Origin: UBA9715 sp045614225
GTDB taxonomy: Bacteria; Actinomycetota; Coriobacteriia; Coriobacteriales; Eggerthellaceae
NCBI GenBank assembly: GCA_045614225.1
Contig: JAZLCO010000031.1
Location: 1 to 23,741 of the forward strand
DNA: 23,741 nucleotides
Direction of reading: 5' to 3'
Position 1 is the first letter of the stretch. The number at the start of each line of letters is the position of its first letter. The notes below the pieces were generated by a model. It saw only the letters and a list, made by a program, of their open reading frames with translations. It was not told where the DNA came from and did no database searches. Both the position numbers and the translations under genes were made by a program. Shown in pieces: positions 14,239 to 21,518 of the stretch.

Positions 14239-14276
14239 GAAAGCGAACCAAAAGGATGTCCTCTTGGTTCGCTTTC
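14239..14276. repeat. 18-bp near-perfect hairpin just ahead of the response regulator
   Basis: GAAAGCGAACCAAAAGGA (14239-14256) pairs with 14259-14276 with one mismatch and a 2-base centre. It lies in the 92-bp gap between the DUF975 stop and the response regulator start, ending just upstream of the ribosome binding site. No T-run follows in the minus direction, so it is not a plain intrinsic terminator. Attenuation, mRNA cleavage or a protein-binding palindrome are possible. Confidence 0.65.
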
Positions 14277-14314
14277 GATACTACGCTTCCAGTGCTTTTG
14301 GCGCAATGTAGCGG

Positions 14315-15439
14315 CTATTCTTCGGCTGCTTCGGTTTCGTCGGTCACAGCTTCGGCAGGTTTATTGACTGCAGCTTCGTTTGATTCGACGGTTACAGCTT
14401 CGGTGGCAACAATCTCTTCAGTCTCGACGCTGTCGTTCCACACGGGGGCGGGGGCATCCGCAGCTGCAAACGGCGGGATGGGCGGCTGGTCCGTGGAGAC
14501 GTACGGCGCGTAAGCCTGCTGGCCGTTAGGAGCGTAAGGCGCATAGCCTTGCGGGACAGCTGCAGGTGCGGGAGCCGGCAGACCGTAGCGCAGCTTCTCG
14601 TACAGGGCGGCGTTGGTCTGGCTCTGGTACGGGTTCACGTAGAACAGGCCCAGGATACCCAGCGTCATGGCCGACAGGATGTTCCAACCGAGGAACGAGA
14701 GGTCGAGGACGAACGCGTTCCATTTCTGGCCGGTCATCATCTGCTTGCTCTCGGCGAATGCACGTTCCTTGGTCATGGTTGGATCGTCGGCGAACAGGTA
14801 GGGCATCATGCGGTACTCGTAAGACTTGACGATGCCGGGGATGATGAATAGCAAGCTCCAAGCGATGATGCAAAGGTCGCGGATGAACAGGCCTTTCACG
14901 GTGTTCTTATAGTTGGTGTCGAAAGCGTGCGCCACTTCTTTCACTTCGGAGGGCTGGTTGAGGTTGCGCAGGAAGAATCGCTGCGAACCCACTTCGAGTG
15001 GGTTGAAGATGAACGCGTCGAGAGCCAACACTAGAGCGAAGATGACCAGGAACAAGAACAGGAAACTCAATCCGAAGAAGAACGCTCCGAATCCGGTCGC
15101 AGCAGGGGATGGGCTCTCGATTTCAACCGAGTTGCCTTCTTCGTCCTGGATGCTGAGCTTCTCGTCGAGGTCGTCGATGACGATGTCGATTGCGTTGCTG
15201 TTGGAATCGTCGGTGCCGTCCACATGTACGTGCACCGAAGACGGCGCGTCGCTGTCGTATGACGTGTCGCTATAGTACGTTGCTGCGTTGGTTCTGTTGG
15301 CCATCGTGCTCGGAACAGAGCCGAAGCTGCCATACCCGCCCATGAGCGCGGCAAGCAGCAGCCCAACAAGCACCGCTTTCCAGTAGTTCGCCTTGAAGGC
15401 GATCTTCGCTTTATCTTTGAGTTCCTTCCGAGTCCACAT
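14315..15439 (-). CDS. DUF975 family membrane protein
   Basis: The 374-aa protein starts with the DUF975 hallmark (RKELKDKAKIAFKANYWKAVLVGLLLAALMGG). It then has a polar, Ser/Asp-rich loop, two or three membrane segments around 130-160 and 200-230, and another helix pair near 270-300, and a Pro/Ala/Gln-rich tail (about 310-374) ending TDETEAAEE. The family has unknown function and is common in Firmicutes and Actinobacteria. AGGAGG is 6 nt before the ATG at 15439. It shares strand and orientation with the downstream response regulator and kinase, with a hairpin between. Together these may form an envelope-response operon. Confidence 0.8.
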   Translation of the reverse strand: MWTRKELKDKAKIAFKANYWKAVLVGLLLAALMGGYGSFGSVPSTMANRTNAATYYSDTSYDSDAPSSVHVHVDGTDDSNSNAIDIVIDDLDEKLSIQDEEGNSVEIESPSPAATGFGAFFFGLSFLFLFLVIFALVLALDAFIFNPLEVGSQRFFLRNLNQPSEVKEVAHAFDTNYKNTVKGLFIRDLCIIAWSLLFIIPGIVKSYEYRMMPYLFADDPTMTKERAFAESKQMMTGQKWNAFVLDLSFLGWNILSAMTLGILGLFYVNPYQSQTNAALYEKLRYGLPAPAPAAVPQGYAPYAPNGQQAYAPYVSTDQPPIPPFAAADAPAPVWNDSVETEEIVATEAVTVESNEAAVNKPAEAVTDETEAAEE

Positions 15440-15494
15440 GGTCTGCCTCCTGATAGGTCTTGCGTATTTCGGCATGGTCACACGATACGGCGCC

Positions 15495-15525
15495 AACCTT
15501 TCGTCAACCTAAAGGCGAACCTTTC
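15495..15525 (-). promoter_or_regulatory. Three AGGTT direct repeats in the DUF975 promoter region
   Basis: On the minus strand AGGTT occurs three times with spacings of 12 and 11 bp; two of the copies extend to GAAAGGTT. A TTGACG that could be a -35 box overlaps the middle and last repeat. OmpR-family regulators commonly bind direct repeats spaced one helical turn apart, and such a regulator is encoded in this same operon, so autoregulation is plausible. No clear -10 box was identified. Confidence 0.4.
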
Positions 15526-15648
15526 CGTTTCCTTAAACATGTCGGGTGGGGCAGCGCGCTACGCCCGATGTTTCAGCGTGCTTTCAGCTTGCGTGTTTAC
15601 TCTGGTTTCACGATACGGCAAATCTGCAAGAGAGAGATGAGGGTGCAG

Positions 15649-16581
15649 ATGAAAGGCAAGAAGGCAATTCGCGTGGCGCTCGATGTGGCGCTGACGCTCA
15701 TGATAGTTTTCGAGATGCTCATCCAGTTCACGGGCGAGTTCTTGCATGAGGTGGTCGGGTTCGCGTTCTTCGCGACGATCGTTGCGCACATCCTGCTGTC
15801 GATGTCGTGGGTCAAAAGCACCGCGCGCGTCGCGAAAACCGGGAAGCTCACAGCGCGGCGCACTGCCCTTGCGATTGTGGGCGTTCTGCTTGCGCTTGCG
15901 ACGGTTGTGCTTGCTGTCAGCTCGATTGCAATCAGCGGGCTGCTTGCGTCGGCTGGTTTCGTATGGCCCATCGGCACATATGCGATGTGGGCGACCGTGC
16001 ACACCGTCTCGTCGTATTCGCTCTGCGCGCTCGTGGTCGTGCATCTCGCGATGCACTGGGCATTTCTTGCGAACGCCTTCAAGGTTCCGTACGACCCATC
16101 CCGTCGCCGCGCCATCAGCACTGGTGTGAATGCGGTAGCCGCCCTTGGCGTCGTTGCCCTTGGTGTGACGGTGGCTGGCAAGACGTTGCCGCAGGTGGCG
16201 AGCTCTGTTGTCGAGAGGGAAACGACGGGCTTTTCGGGTGACCAGCTGAGCGATGTTTCAGAGACGGCGCCGGTGCAGGCAACGAATGAGGTCGAGGTTC
16301 AGTCGAGCGGACATGGCAAAAAGTCGGGCGAGAGCGGTGCGTCCTCGAGCGCGTCTGCAACCGCACCTGGATCGTCCAGCTCGTCAGCTGCACCCCAGGT
16401 GTCTGAATCGACCAACGCGGCCGATGCGGATGGGTTGACCAGCGCGACTACGACGACTGTGCCTTCGCAATCGACCACTGAGAGCGCGACGGCTTCGGCT
16501 TCCATCTGCACGCTTTGCCGCAAGCAGTGCCCGCTGAGCGCGCCGAAGTGCGACAAGCCCTACGCAGCCGGCTTGATATAG
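15649..16581 (+). CDS. DUF4405-like membrane protein with Cys-rich tail (possible haem/Fe-S protein)
   Basis: The 310-aa protein has four or five membrane helices in residues 5-180, carrying His residues in or near the membrane (H33, H47, H118, H132, H136) that could ligate haem, as in DUF4405/cytochrome b-like proteins. A Ser/Thr/Ala-rich linker (about 190-285) then leads to a tail ending SICTLCRKQCPLSAPKC, with C287, C290, C294 and C301 in a CX2CX3CX6C pattern that might bind an Fe-S cluster. GAGGG is 5 nt ahead of the ATG at 15649; longer in-frame starts from 15460 are rejected because they lie in the divergent promoter region. The gene probably belongs to an electron-transfer module, but no partner is adjacent. 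Confidence 0.72.
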   Translation: MKGKKAIRVALDVALTLMIVFEMLIQFTGEFLHEVVGFAFFATIVAHILLSMSWVKSTARVAKTGKLTARRTALAIVGVLLALATVVLAVSSIAISGLLASAGFVWPIGTYAMWATVHTVSSYSLCALVVVHLAMHWAFLANAFKVPYDPSRRRAISTGVNAVAALGVVALGVTVAGKTLPQVASSVVERETTGFSGDQLSDVSETAPVQATNEVEVQSSGHGKKSGESGASSSASATAPGSSSSSAAPQVSESTNAADADGLTSATTTTVPSQSTTESATASASICTLCRKQCPLSAPKCDKPYAAGLI

Positions 16582-16644
16582 GCGCAATGCGCGGGAATGT
16601 CGCCCGATGCGGCGGACAAGCCCTACGAAGCCGGCTTGATTTAG
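16552..16644 (+). repeat. Tandem partial duplication of the DUF4405 gene's 3' end
   Basis: The last 30 bases of the gene, coding DKPYAAGLI plus stop (16552-16581), recur 63 bp later (16615-16644) as DKPYEAGLI plus stop, in the same frame. Only two or three bases differ. Upstream of each copy a CAG/CAA TGC codon pair is also shared, but the second copy lacks most cysteines. The duplicated piece follows the stop and is untranslated. Confidence 0.85.
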
Positions 16645-16745
16645 TTGCGGATAATCGGGCGTAGTTGCTCAGCGATTCTCGTGGAAAACGACTTTGCAAT
16701 ATGGTTTACTTTGAGCAAGGTCTCTCACACGAGGAAGGATGCATC

Positions 16746-17258
16746 ATGGCAGAGCAGTTCAGCTTGGAGTGGGCGAAGGGCATCATCGACGACAACGTGC
16801 AGAAGGCGCAGACCTTCATCGACGATCCGGAGCAGATCAACGGTTTGCTCGAGGAGCTGCAGGCGAAGATGGAGGGGCTGCCCGACACGGTCTCGAAGGC
16901 ATTCAACAACGTGCCGGTCATGGCCGACATGGTCAAGAGCTACGTGACTCGCGAATACACCGATGTTTCTCCCAAGGTCATCATTTCGCTCGTCGGCGCA
17001 TTCGTCTACCTGGTGAAGAAGAACGACATCATCCCCGATAACGTTCCGGTTATCGGCTTCGCTGACGACTTGGCCGTCGCCACGGTCGCGATGGCGATCA
17101 ACGAGCCCGAGCTGACCGCGTTTGCAGCATGGAAGGCAGACAAGGTTGGCGAACCGATCGACCTCGTTCCCGTGGAATCGCTCGAGCCCGCTGCGCCTGC
17201 CGACCAGGCTCAACCCACACAGCCTGCTCAGCCGACCCAGCCGTCGGTGCAGGCATAG
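16746..17258 (+). CDS. DUF1232 (YkvA) family protein
   Basis: The 170-aa protein has an N-terminal acidic helical region and the DUF1232 core (SPKVIISLVGAFVYLVKKND-IIPDNVPVIGFADDLAVAT). The motif resembles the usual Y-L-I/V-x-P/K-x-D-x-I/L-P-D-x-x-P-x-x-G-x-x-D-D-L. The core may form a short membrane hairpin. The C-terminal tail is rich in Pro, Gln, Ala and Thr (QAQPTQPAQPTQP). The family has no established function. GAGGAAGG is 7 nt before the ATG at 16746. Genes on both sides are on the same strand but separated by over 100 bp, so it is probably its own transcript. Confidence 0.85.
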   Translation: MAEQFSLEWAKGIIDDNVQKAQTFIDDPEQINGLLEELQAKMEGLPDTVSKAFNNVPVMADMVKSYVTREYTDVSPKVIISLVGAFVYLVKKNDIIPDNVPVIGFADDLAVATVAMAINEPELTAFAAWKADKVGEPIDLVPVESLEPAAPADQAQPTQPAQPTQPSVQA

Positions 17259-17287
17259 CGAACTGAAGGTGTAGCCGATCCAGTTAA

Positions 17288-17341
17288 TTCAACGATGCAA
17301 ATCCTACCGGCCGGTTCGACGATGCAAGCCGATCCGGCCGG
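17288..17341 (+). repeat. Two tandem 27-bp repeats with CCGGCCGG palindromes
   Basis: Positions 17288-17314 and 17315-17341 are adjacent copies that agree at 21 of 27 positions. Each begins TTC-ACGATGCAA and ends with a CCGGCCGG palindrome. They finish 31 bp before the putative molybdenum-carrier ATG, a place suited to an operator. Confidence 0.75.
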
Positions 17342-17372
17342 AGCTTTTCCGTATCAAATGAAAGTTCAATCG

Positions 17373-17876
17373 ATGAGCAAGATAATCGAGATTCGTAGCG
17401 GCGGGCAGAGCGGCGCCGACCGTGGTGCCATGGATGCGGCGCGTCACTGTGGCATTCGTGTATCCGGTTGGTGTCCGGCAGGTGGTTGGGCAGAGGACTA
17501 TCCCGACCCGCCTGGCGTAATGGCGTTGTATCCCGAGATGACCGAAACGCCTTCGGCCGATGTCATCCAGCGAACCGAATGGAACATCCGCGACTCGACG
17601 TGCTGCATCGTGTTCAACGCCCATGCATCAGACATGTCGCCGGGGACGAGCGCTGGCTATACGTTCAACGAGAAGTACGGCGTTCCCCATTTCGACATCT
17701 GGCTCGATGGCCCCGATTCGATTGACCAGCAGATCGATCGCGCCTGCGACTGGCTGCGCTCGCTCGACGACGACGCTATCGTGCTGGGCATCGGCGGTCC
17801 CCGCGCGAGCGAGTATCCAGGAATCTATGAGATTTCTTACGGTGCGACCAAGACGTTTCTTGCCGAACTTGGCTGA
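17373..17876 (+). CDS. Putative molybdenum carrier protein (YpsA/SLOG-like Rossmann fold)
   Basis: The 167-aa protein has the family hallmark SGGQSGADRGAMDAARHCGI (about 9-28), which forms the nucleotide- or anion-binding loop of this Rossmann-like fold. Then come GWCPAGGWAEDYP, a central RTEWNIRDSTCCIVF, SPGTSAGYTF and the C-terminal VLGIGGPRASEYPGIYE. It matches the 'putative molybdenum carrier' family in length and order. That name comes from a structure-based suggestion; the true ligand is not established. The start at 17373 has only a weak GAAAG upstream; alternatives at 17295 and 17358 lack conserved sequence. Tandem repeats lie just ahead. Confidence 0.82.
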   Translation: MSKIIEIRSGGQSGADRGAMDAARHCGIRVSGWCPAGGWAEDYPDPPGVMALYPEMTETPSADVIQRTEWNIRDSTCCIVFNAHASDMSPGTSAGYTFNEKYGVPHFDIWLDGPDSIDQQIDRACDWLRSLDDDAIVLGIGGPRASEYPGIYEISYGATKTFLAELG

Positions 17877-17962
17877 CGGTCGAAGGCTTATTGCTTAGGT
17901 TGCCGCAGTTGCCTCTGAAACAGAAAACCATCTTGCACAAAAGAAAAGACCGCCATATCTAT

Positions 17963-19114
17963 CTATTCGCCGCGATAGCACGCGGGGGCGAAGAAGACCT
18001 CGTCGAAGAAGCGACGCGTGTTCTCGGCGCCCAACGCCTCGGTGAACAGGTCGGTCGACACGCCGCCCTCGTCGATGAGCCGATCGGCGTAATCTTTGTT
18101 GAGCTGCCATTTGCGTTTGAGGTCTTCGCCCGAAAGCGGCGATGCGTTTTGTTCCATGTCCATGAACAGCTGCAAGGCCTCGAGGAACCGACACATCGCG
18201 AACTCGTCTTGTTCGCGGCTCGGCGCCTTCGCGATGCACACGGGGCGGATGTCGTCGTACCAACATGGCCGCGTGGGGAAGTCGGGCATGTCGTCCCAGC
18301 TCGACGAAAGTGCCGCGAATGACTCGATGCCACGGCAGTACGTTTCGTCTCGATGCACGGCCAAATCGTAAAGCTCGATGAGGAAGAAGCGCTTGTCACC
18401 CGAGTACACGTAGTCGGTCGAGAACAAGGGCAGGTTTTTCGCATACGGTGTGATCACAAACGAGCTCAGCTGGTTCTCATCGGCTTCCTTGACGGTCATG
18501 ACGAGCAGGTTTCCCACGCCTTCGATGTCGAAGCGTCGCGCGTGGTGTGGGCGCCCGCCGATGACGGGACTGGCAAGGATTTGGTCAACTGGCTGCTCGT
18601 TCACAGCGTAATGCTTGCGCAACATCGAGAGCCCCGCTTCGATGCGCACGTCGATCATCTGCGCGTTTTCCTCGCGTGGAGCCATCGCAGCGCCGAGTAT
18701 CGCGCGTGATTCGCGGTACTTGCACAGGCGCTCGATGTCCCGTTCCCTTACATCGTCGAGGCGCGTCAGATCCGAATTGTGCCGAAGGTCTGCCAACTTC
18801 ACCTTGGTTGCGAGCGGGTTGTTCTTGAGAGCGCGCACGTAATCGAGGTAGGGCACTCCCTCTGGATGGGTGAGCATCTCAAGTGCTTCGACGGCTTGCT
18901 CCGATATGCCCAGTGCGCGCAGGTCATCGGGGGTCTTGCCGCAGTCTTCCATCACGTCGTGCAACAGTGCGACGACGGTCTCGTCCTCGGTTTCCATTTG
19001 TTCCGCGAGGTGCAGTGGATGGTTGGCATACGGAATCCCGCTCTTGTCGAACTGCCCCGCATGGGATTCGAAGCAGTAGCGCAGGGCCTTTTTGGTGATG
19101 GGCGTGTAAAGCAT
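17963..19114 (-). CDS. HD-domain protein, SpoT-hydrolase-like N-terminus with an unknown C-terminal domain
   Basis: The 383-aa protein begins with an HD_4/SpoT hydrolase-type domain (about 1-150). Metal residues are H32 (ANHPLHLAEQM), H52-D53 (ALLHDVMED) and D109 (KLADLRHNSD), the H...HD...D pattern of (p)ppGpp hydrolases. There is no synthetase, TGS or ACT domain. The C-terminal ~230 residues contain SSFVITPYAKNLPLFSTDYVYSGDKRFFLIELYDL and are not recognised. It may be a small-alarmone hydrolase or act on a related nucleotide. AAGGAGGAAG sits 6 nt before the ATG at 19114. A promoter lies at 19169-19197. Confidence 0.82.
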   Translation of the reverse strand: MLYTPITKKALRYCFESHAGQFDKSGIPYANHPLHLAEQMETEDETVVALLHDVMEDCGKTPDDLRALGISEQAVEALEMLTHPEGVPYLDYVRALKNNPLATKVKLADLRHNSDLTRLDDVRERDIERLCKYRESRAILGAAMAPREENAQMIDVRIEAGLSMLRKHYAVNEQPVDQILASPVIGGRPHHARRFDIEGVGNLLVMTVKEADENQLSSFVITPYAKNLPLFSTDYVYSGDKRFFLIELYDLAVHRDETYCRGIESFAALSSSWDDMPDFPTRPCWYDDIRPVCIAKAPSREQDEFAMCRFLEALQLFMDMEQNASPLSGEDLKRKWQLNKDYADRLIDEGGVSTDLFTEALGAENTRRFFDEVFFAPACYRGE

Positions 19115-19168
19115 CCGCTCTTCCTCCTTGTGCTGGCGGGTCGTTCGGTTGTTCGATGTCTTCACTTT

Positions 19169-19220
19169 AATCTAGCAGTTTGCCGCCACCAGTCCAAGGT
19201 GCTGGACAGTTTTGACTGTC
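19169..19220 (-). promoter_or_regulatory. Promoter of the HD-domain gene, with an adjacent inverted repeat
   Basis: On the minus strand TTGGAC (19197-19192) and TAGATT (19174-19169) are 17 bp apart. The start site would be near 19162, with a leader of about 48 nt. Just upstream, GACAGT/ACTGTC (19205-19220) forms a 6-bp inverted repeat around TTTG that could be an operator. Confidence 0.5.
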
Positions 19221-19240
19221 TAAAGCCTTGTTGCCTCGCG

Positions 19241-19274
19241 AAACAAAACGGAGCGGACCTTTCGGCCCGCTCCG
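19241..19274 (-). terminator. Intrinsic terminator of the 321-aa gene
   Basis: On the minus strand, GC-rich CGGAGCGGGCC pairs with GGTCCGCTCCG (one mismatch) around a 4-nt GAAA loop and is followed by TTTTGTTT. It begins 28 bp after the stop codon of the gene at 20267-19302. Confidence 0.88.
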
Positions 19275-19301
19275 CATCTAATCAATGTGTCAGTCGCTCG
19301 T

Positions 19302-20267
19302 TTAGCGGCAGATCTCGGCGAGGAAGATTGCCTCGAGGTACAGCTGGATCGAAACGCTGCCGGGCTTCTCGGCGTTCTTCTTCTCGACATAGGCGAGCAG
19401 CGCATCGGAGATGTGGCCCTGGTCCTGAGCCTCGATGACCTCGTACACCTCGGCACCGGCGGCCTTCAGCTCGTCCCAGCTCATGTCGAGCTGCGTGAAG
19501 CAGTAGAAGTCCGGCTTCATGCCGATTGGCACGCGGGCCATGCCCATGACCTTGGTGGTCAGCGTGCAGCTCTCGGGGATCATGCACTCATGGCGCATCT
19601 TGTACTCGGCGCCGTGCTTGACGATATCCTGCAGGCGCTCGGCGTTGATGTCGATGTAATCATGCCAGCTGCACGAACCGGAACCGGTCGGCATGAGCTT
19701 GCCGGGGTTGATGTGAGCGTTGTCGTCCTGCTTGTGGATCAGGATCTTGTTGTCGGTCGTGATGGCGATGCTGTTGGCGCCGATCGGGTTTGCGCCGAGC
19801 ATGAGCGACAGCGGGTAGATGACGCCGAAGTCGTTGTAAATGTAGCTCGAGCCCTTGAACTCGATGATGCCCTTTTCGTTGCGGTAAACGTACGGGAAGG
19901 AGTAGAACGTCGCGAGCAGGTCGTAGTACTCGACCATACCGATGGTTGCAATCTCGGTGTCGGGCTTCAGGTCGCTGTACATGCCGCAGATGCGGTGGTT
20001 CTCGAACTGGCCGGGTTCGACCTGGCCGAGTTGATGCTCGAGCATGATCTTCGAGTACTTCTGGAAGCGCTCGGGGATCTGGTAAGGATCGTCCAGAACC
20101 TTGAGGCCGATGTCGGTCGTGCGCAGACGGCGGTTCACGCTGTCGGATGTGTAGTAGTGCATGTTCTCGGCACCGTCGTTGTAGTCACGGGTTTCAAACC
20201 CGGCGTTGATGTCAGTTTGCGACAGATCGGGATTCTCGCGAATAGTATCTGATTCCATTACTGTCAT
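19302..20267 (-). CDS. Uncharacterised 321-aa protein with a possible Nudix-like core
   Basis: I do not recognise a named family. The N-terminal ~90 residues are acidic. The centre includes FKGSSYIYNDFGVIYPLS and LGANPIGANSIAITTDNKIL, then IHKQDDNAHINPGKLMPTGSGS. The order strand, basic HKQDD, G-K-x-M-P-T-G-S-G-S resembles the start of a Nudix fold, but the catalytic Nudix box (GX5EX7REXXEEXG) is absent. Thus a degenerate or binding-only Nudix fold is a weak guess. The start at 20267 has only a weak GCGAG signal; an alternative ATG is at 20258. It has its own promoter at 20371-20343 and a strong terminator at 19274-19241, so it is monocistronic. Codon use is that of an expressed gene. Confidence 0.75.
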   Translation of the reverse strand: MTVMESDTIRENPDLSQTDINAGFETRDYNDGAENMHYYTSDSVNRRLRTTDIGLKVLDDPYQIPERFQKYSKIMLEHQLGQVEPGQFENHRICGMYSDLKPDTEIATIGMVEYYDLLATFYSFPYVYRNEKGIIEFKGSSYIYNDFGVIYPLSLMLGANPIGANSIAITTDNKILIHKQDDNAHINPGKLMPTGSGSCSWHDYIDINAERLQDIVKHGAEYKMRHECMIPESCTLTTKVMGMARVPIGMKPDFYCFTQLDMSWDELKAAGAEVYEVIEAQDQGHISDALLAYVEKKNAEKPGSVSIQLYLEAIFLAEICR

Positions 20268-20322
20268 GGTAGATCTCGCTTTCTTTCTGTGTATTCTTTG
20301 CCCCTTGTGTGTACCAAAAATG

Positions 20323-20371
20323 ATGTGAGCACATGGCGAGATAGTCTAGTACAACGGTGGGTTTGCCGCAA
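20323..20371 (-). promoter_or_regulatory. Promoter of the 321-aa gene with a small palindrome at the start site
   Basis: On the minus strand TTGCGG (20371-20366) and TAGACT (20348-20343) are 17 bp apart. Near the predicted start lies ATGTG-AG-CACAT (20323-20334), a 5+2+5 palindrome that could be an operator. The leader is about 70 nt. Confidence 0.45.
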
Positions 20372-20396
20372 TGGATGCACAAAAATGATTCGAAAG

Positions 20397-20434
20397 AACT
20401 AACTAAAAAAGGGACAGTTCAATTTTGGTTAGTT
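20397..20434. repeat. Hairpin AACTAAC...GTTAGTT downstream of arsS
   Basis: AACTAAC (20397-20403) pairs with GTTAGTT (20428-20434), with an inner AAAAAAGGGACAGTTCAATT loop region. Within the loop, on the arsS (minus) strand, lies a T-run (CCCTTTTTTAG). It may act as a transcription end for arsS or be a REP-like unit. Confidence 0.45.
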
Positions 20435-20453
20435 TTCGCGTCGAATTGATCGA

Positions 20454-21428
20454 TTAGGCAGTCTCGCCTCCGCAGCTCGATCCGGCGCCTGCGGTGCAGC
20501 CATAACAGTGGTTGGCGAACACGATTGGACGCGAGCCGGGCGCGGCTTTCGCCAGGTCGAAAATCGTCGTCTCGCCCTCGACGCGCAGGCCGAGTGCTTG
20601 GTTGAAATCGCAGTCGTACAACTTGCCTTCCCAGTCGACGCTCACCTGGTCGCGGCACATCATCGATGCCGTGGTCGCTGGATTGAATGCGCCGATGAGA
20701 CGGTTCATGTACGACTCGAGGTTGCCCTTGTTGTTGAGCGCTTTCGCGAAACGTCCGCTTGGGTTGTTCGTGATGGCCACCAAGTTGGTGAAGCTCACGT
20801 CGAAATCGGCGGTGAGGCGCCTGCGGTATTCGCGCTCCATGGAGGCTTGGTCGGGCGGGAGCGTGGCCGTGGGCGGGTTGTAGACGAGTGTGATTGGGCG
20901 GCCACCGTCGCCGTAGCCGACTTCGTTGAGCAAGCGCAGGCCTTCGATGCTGCGCGTGAACGTGCCGTCGCCGCGAATCTTGTCGACGTTGCGCGCGCTG
21001 TAATACGGAAGCGACGCGAACAGCGTTGCGTCAACGTCTGCATAGAGCTGCGCGAAGTGCGCATAGTCTGGCTCGGTCAGGATGCAGAGGTTGGTGCGCA
21101 CGATCGGCTTGACGCCACGGGCTTGCCACTCGCGCAAGAACCATTCGAGTTGGGGGTTCATCTCGGGCGCTCCGCCCGTGATGTCGACGGCAGAAAAGCC
21201 ACCGCGCTCGAATGCCTCGAGGCAAGCTTGCATGACTTCTCGACTCATTTCTTCAGTTCGCGCAGGACCGCATTCGAGATGGCAATGCCGGCATGCGAGG
21301 TTGCAACGGTAACCGATGTTGATTTGCATGGTTGTCAGCGGCACGTTCGTGATGCGGTCGCATTCGGGCACGACCTCGATGAACGGCTGGAAACTTTCCA
21401 TTACTTCCTCGACAGATCTTTCTGCCAT
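20454..21428 (-). CDS. arsS: Radical SAM protein ArsS (arsenosugar biosynthesis, DUF3641 type)
   Basis: The 324-aa protein has the radical SAM CX3CX2C cluster (C42, C46, C49, in YRCNLACRHCHLECG), followed by the ITGGAPEMNPQ motif that contacts SAM. The C-terminal DUF3641-like part holds CRDQVSVDWEGKLYDCDFNQ and the tail NHCYGCTAGAGSSCGG (C308, C311, C319), diagnostic for ArsS. ArsS links an adenosyl group to dimethylarsenite in arsenosugar biosynthesis. The family also includes selenoproteins; here the C-terminal positions are all Cys codons and no internal TGA is used. GAGAGGG lies 6 nt before the ATG at 21428. It follows the peroxidase-like partner gene after 90 bp. arsM is not in the window. 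Confidence 0.92.
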   Translation of the reverse strand: MAERSVEEVMESFQPFIEVVPECDRITNVPLTTMQINIGYRCNLACRHCHLECGPARTEEMSREVMQACLEAFERGGFSAVDITGGAPEMNPQLEWFLREWQARGVKPIVRTNLCILTEPDYAHFAQLYADVDATLFASLPYYSARNVDKIRGDGTFTRSIEGLRLLNEVGYGDGGRPITLVYNPPTATLPPDQASMEREYRRRLTADFDVSFTNLVAITNNPSGRFAKALNNKGNLESYMNRLIGAFNPATTASMMCRDQVSVDWEGKLYDCDFNQALGLRVEGETTIFDLAKAAPGSRPIVFANHCYGCTAGAGSSCGGETA

Positions 21429-21462
21429 GATTACCCTCTCTCTTGATTTCATGCAGCGGCTT

Positions 21463-21494
21463 GGGCGGTCGAGCGCGTTTCGGCTCAACCACCC
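21463..21494. repeat. 12-bp hairpin between the peroxidase-like gene and arsS
   Basis: On the minus strand GGGTGGTTGAGC (21494-21483) can pair with GCTCGACCGCCC (21474-21463), using two G-U pairs, around an 8-nt loop. It lies in the 90-bp intercistronic gap and has no following T-run, so it may tune or protect the arsS message rather than stop it. Confidence 0.5.
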
Positions 21495-21518
21495 GCCTGT
21501 GCGCTGATGGTGGTGCTG

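Noticed and set aside
19287..20252. 321-aa open frame on the plus strand
   Set aside because: It is antisense to the 321-aa minus gene, which has a terminator and promoter in its own direction; the plus frame is Val/Asp/Leu-biased shadow composition.
20508..21446. 312-aa open frame on the plus strand
   Set aside because: It is antisense to arsS, which has the full radical SAM and C-terminal Cys signatures.
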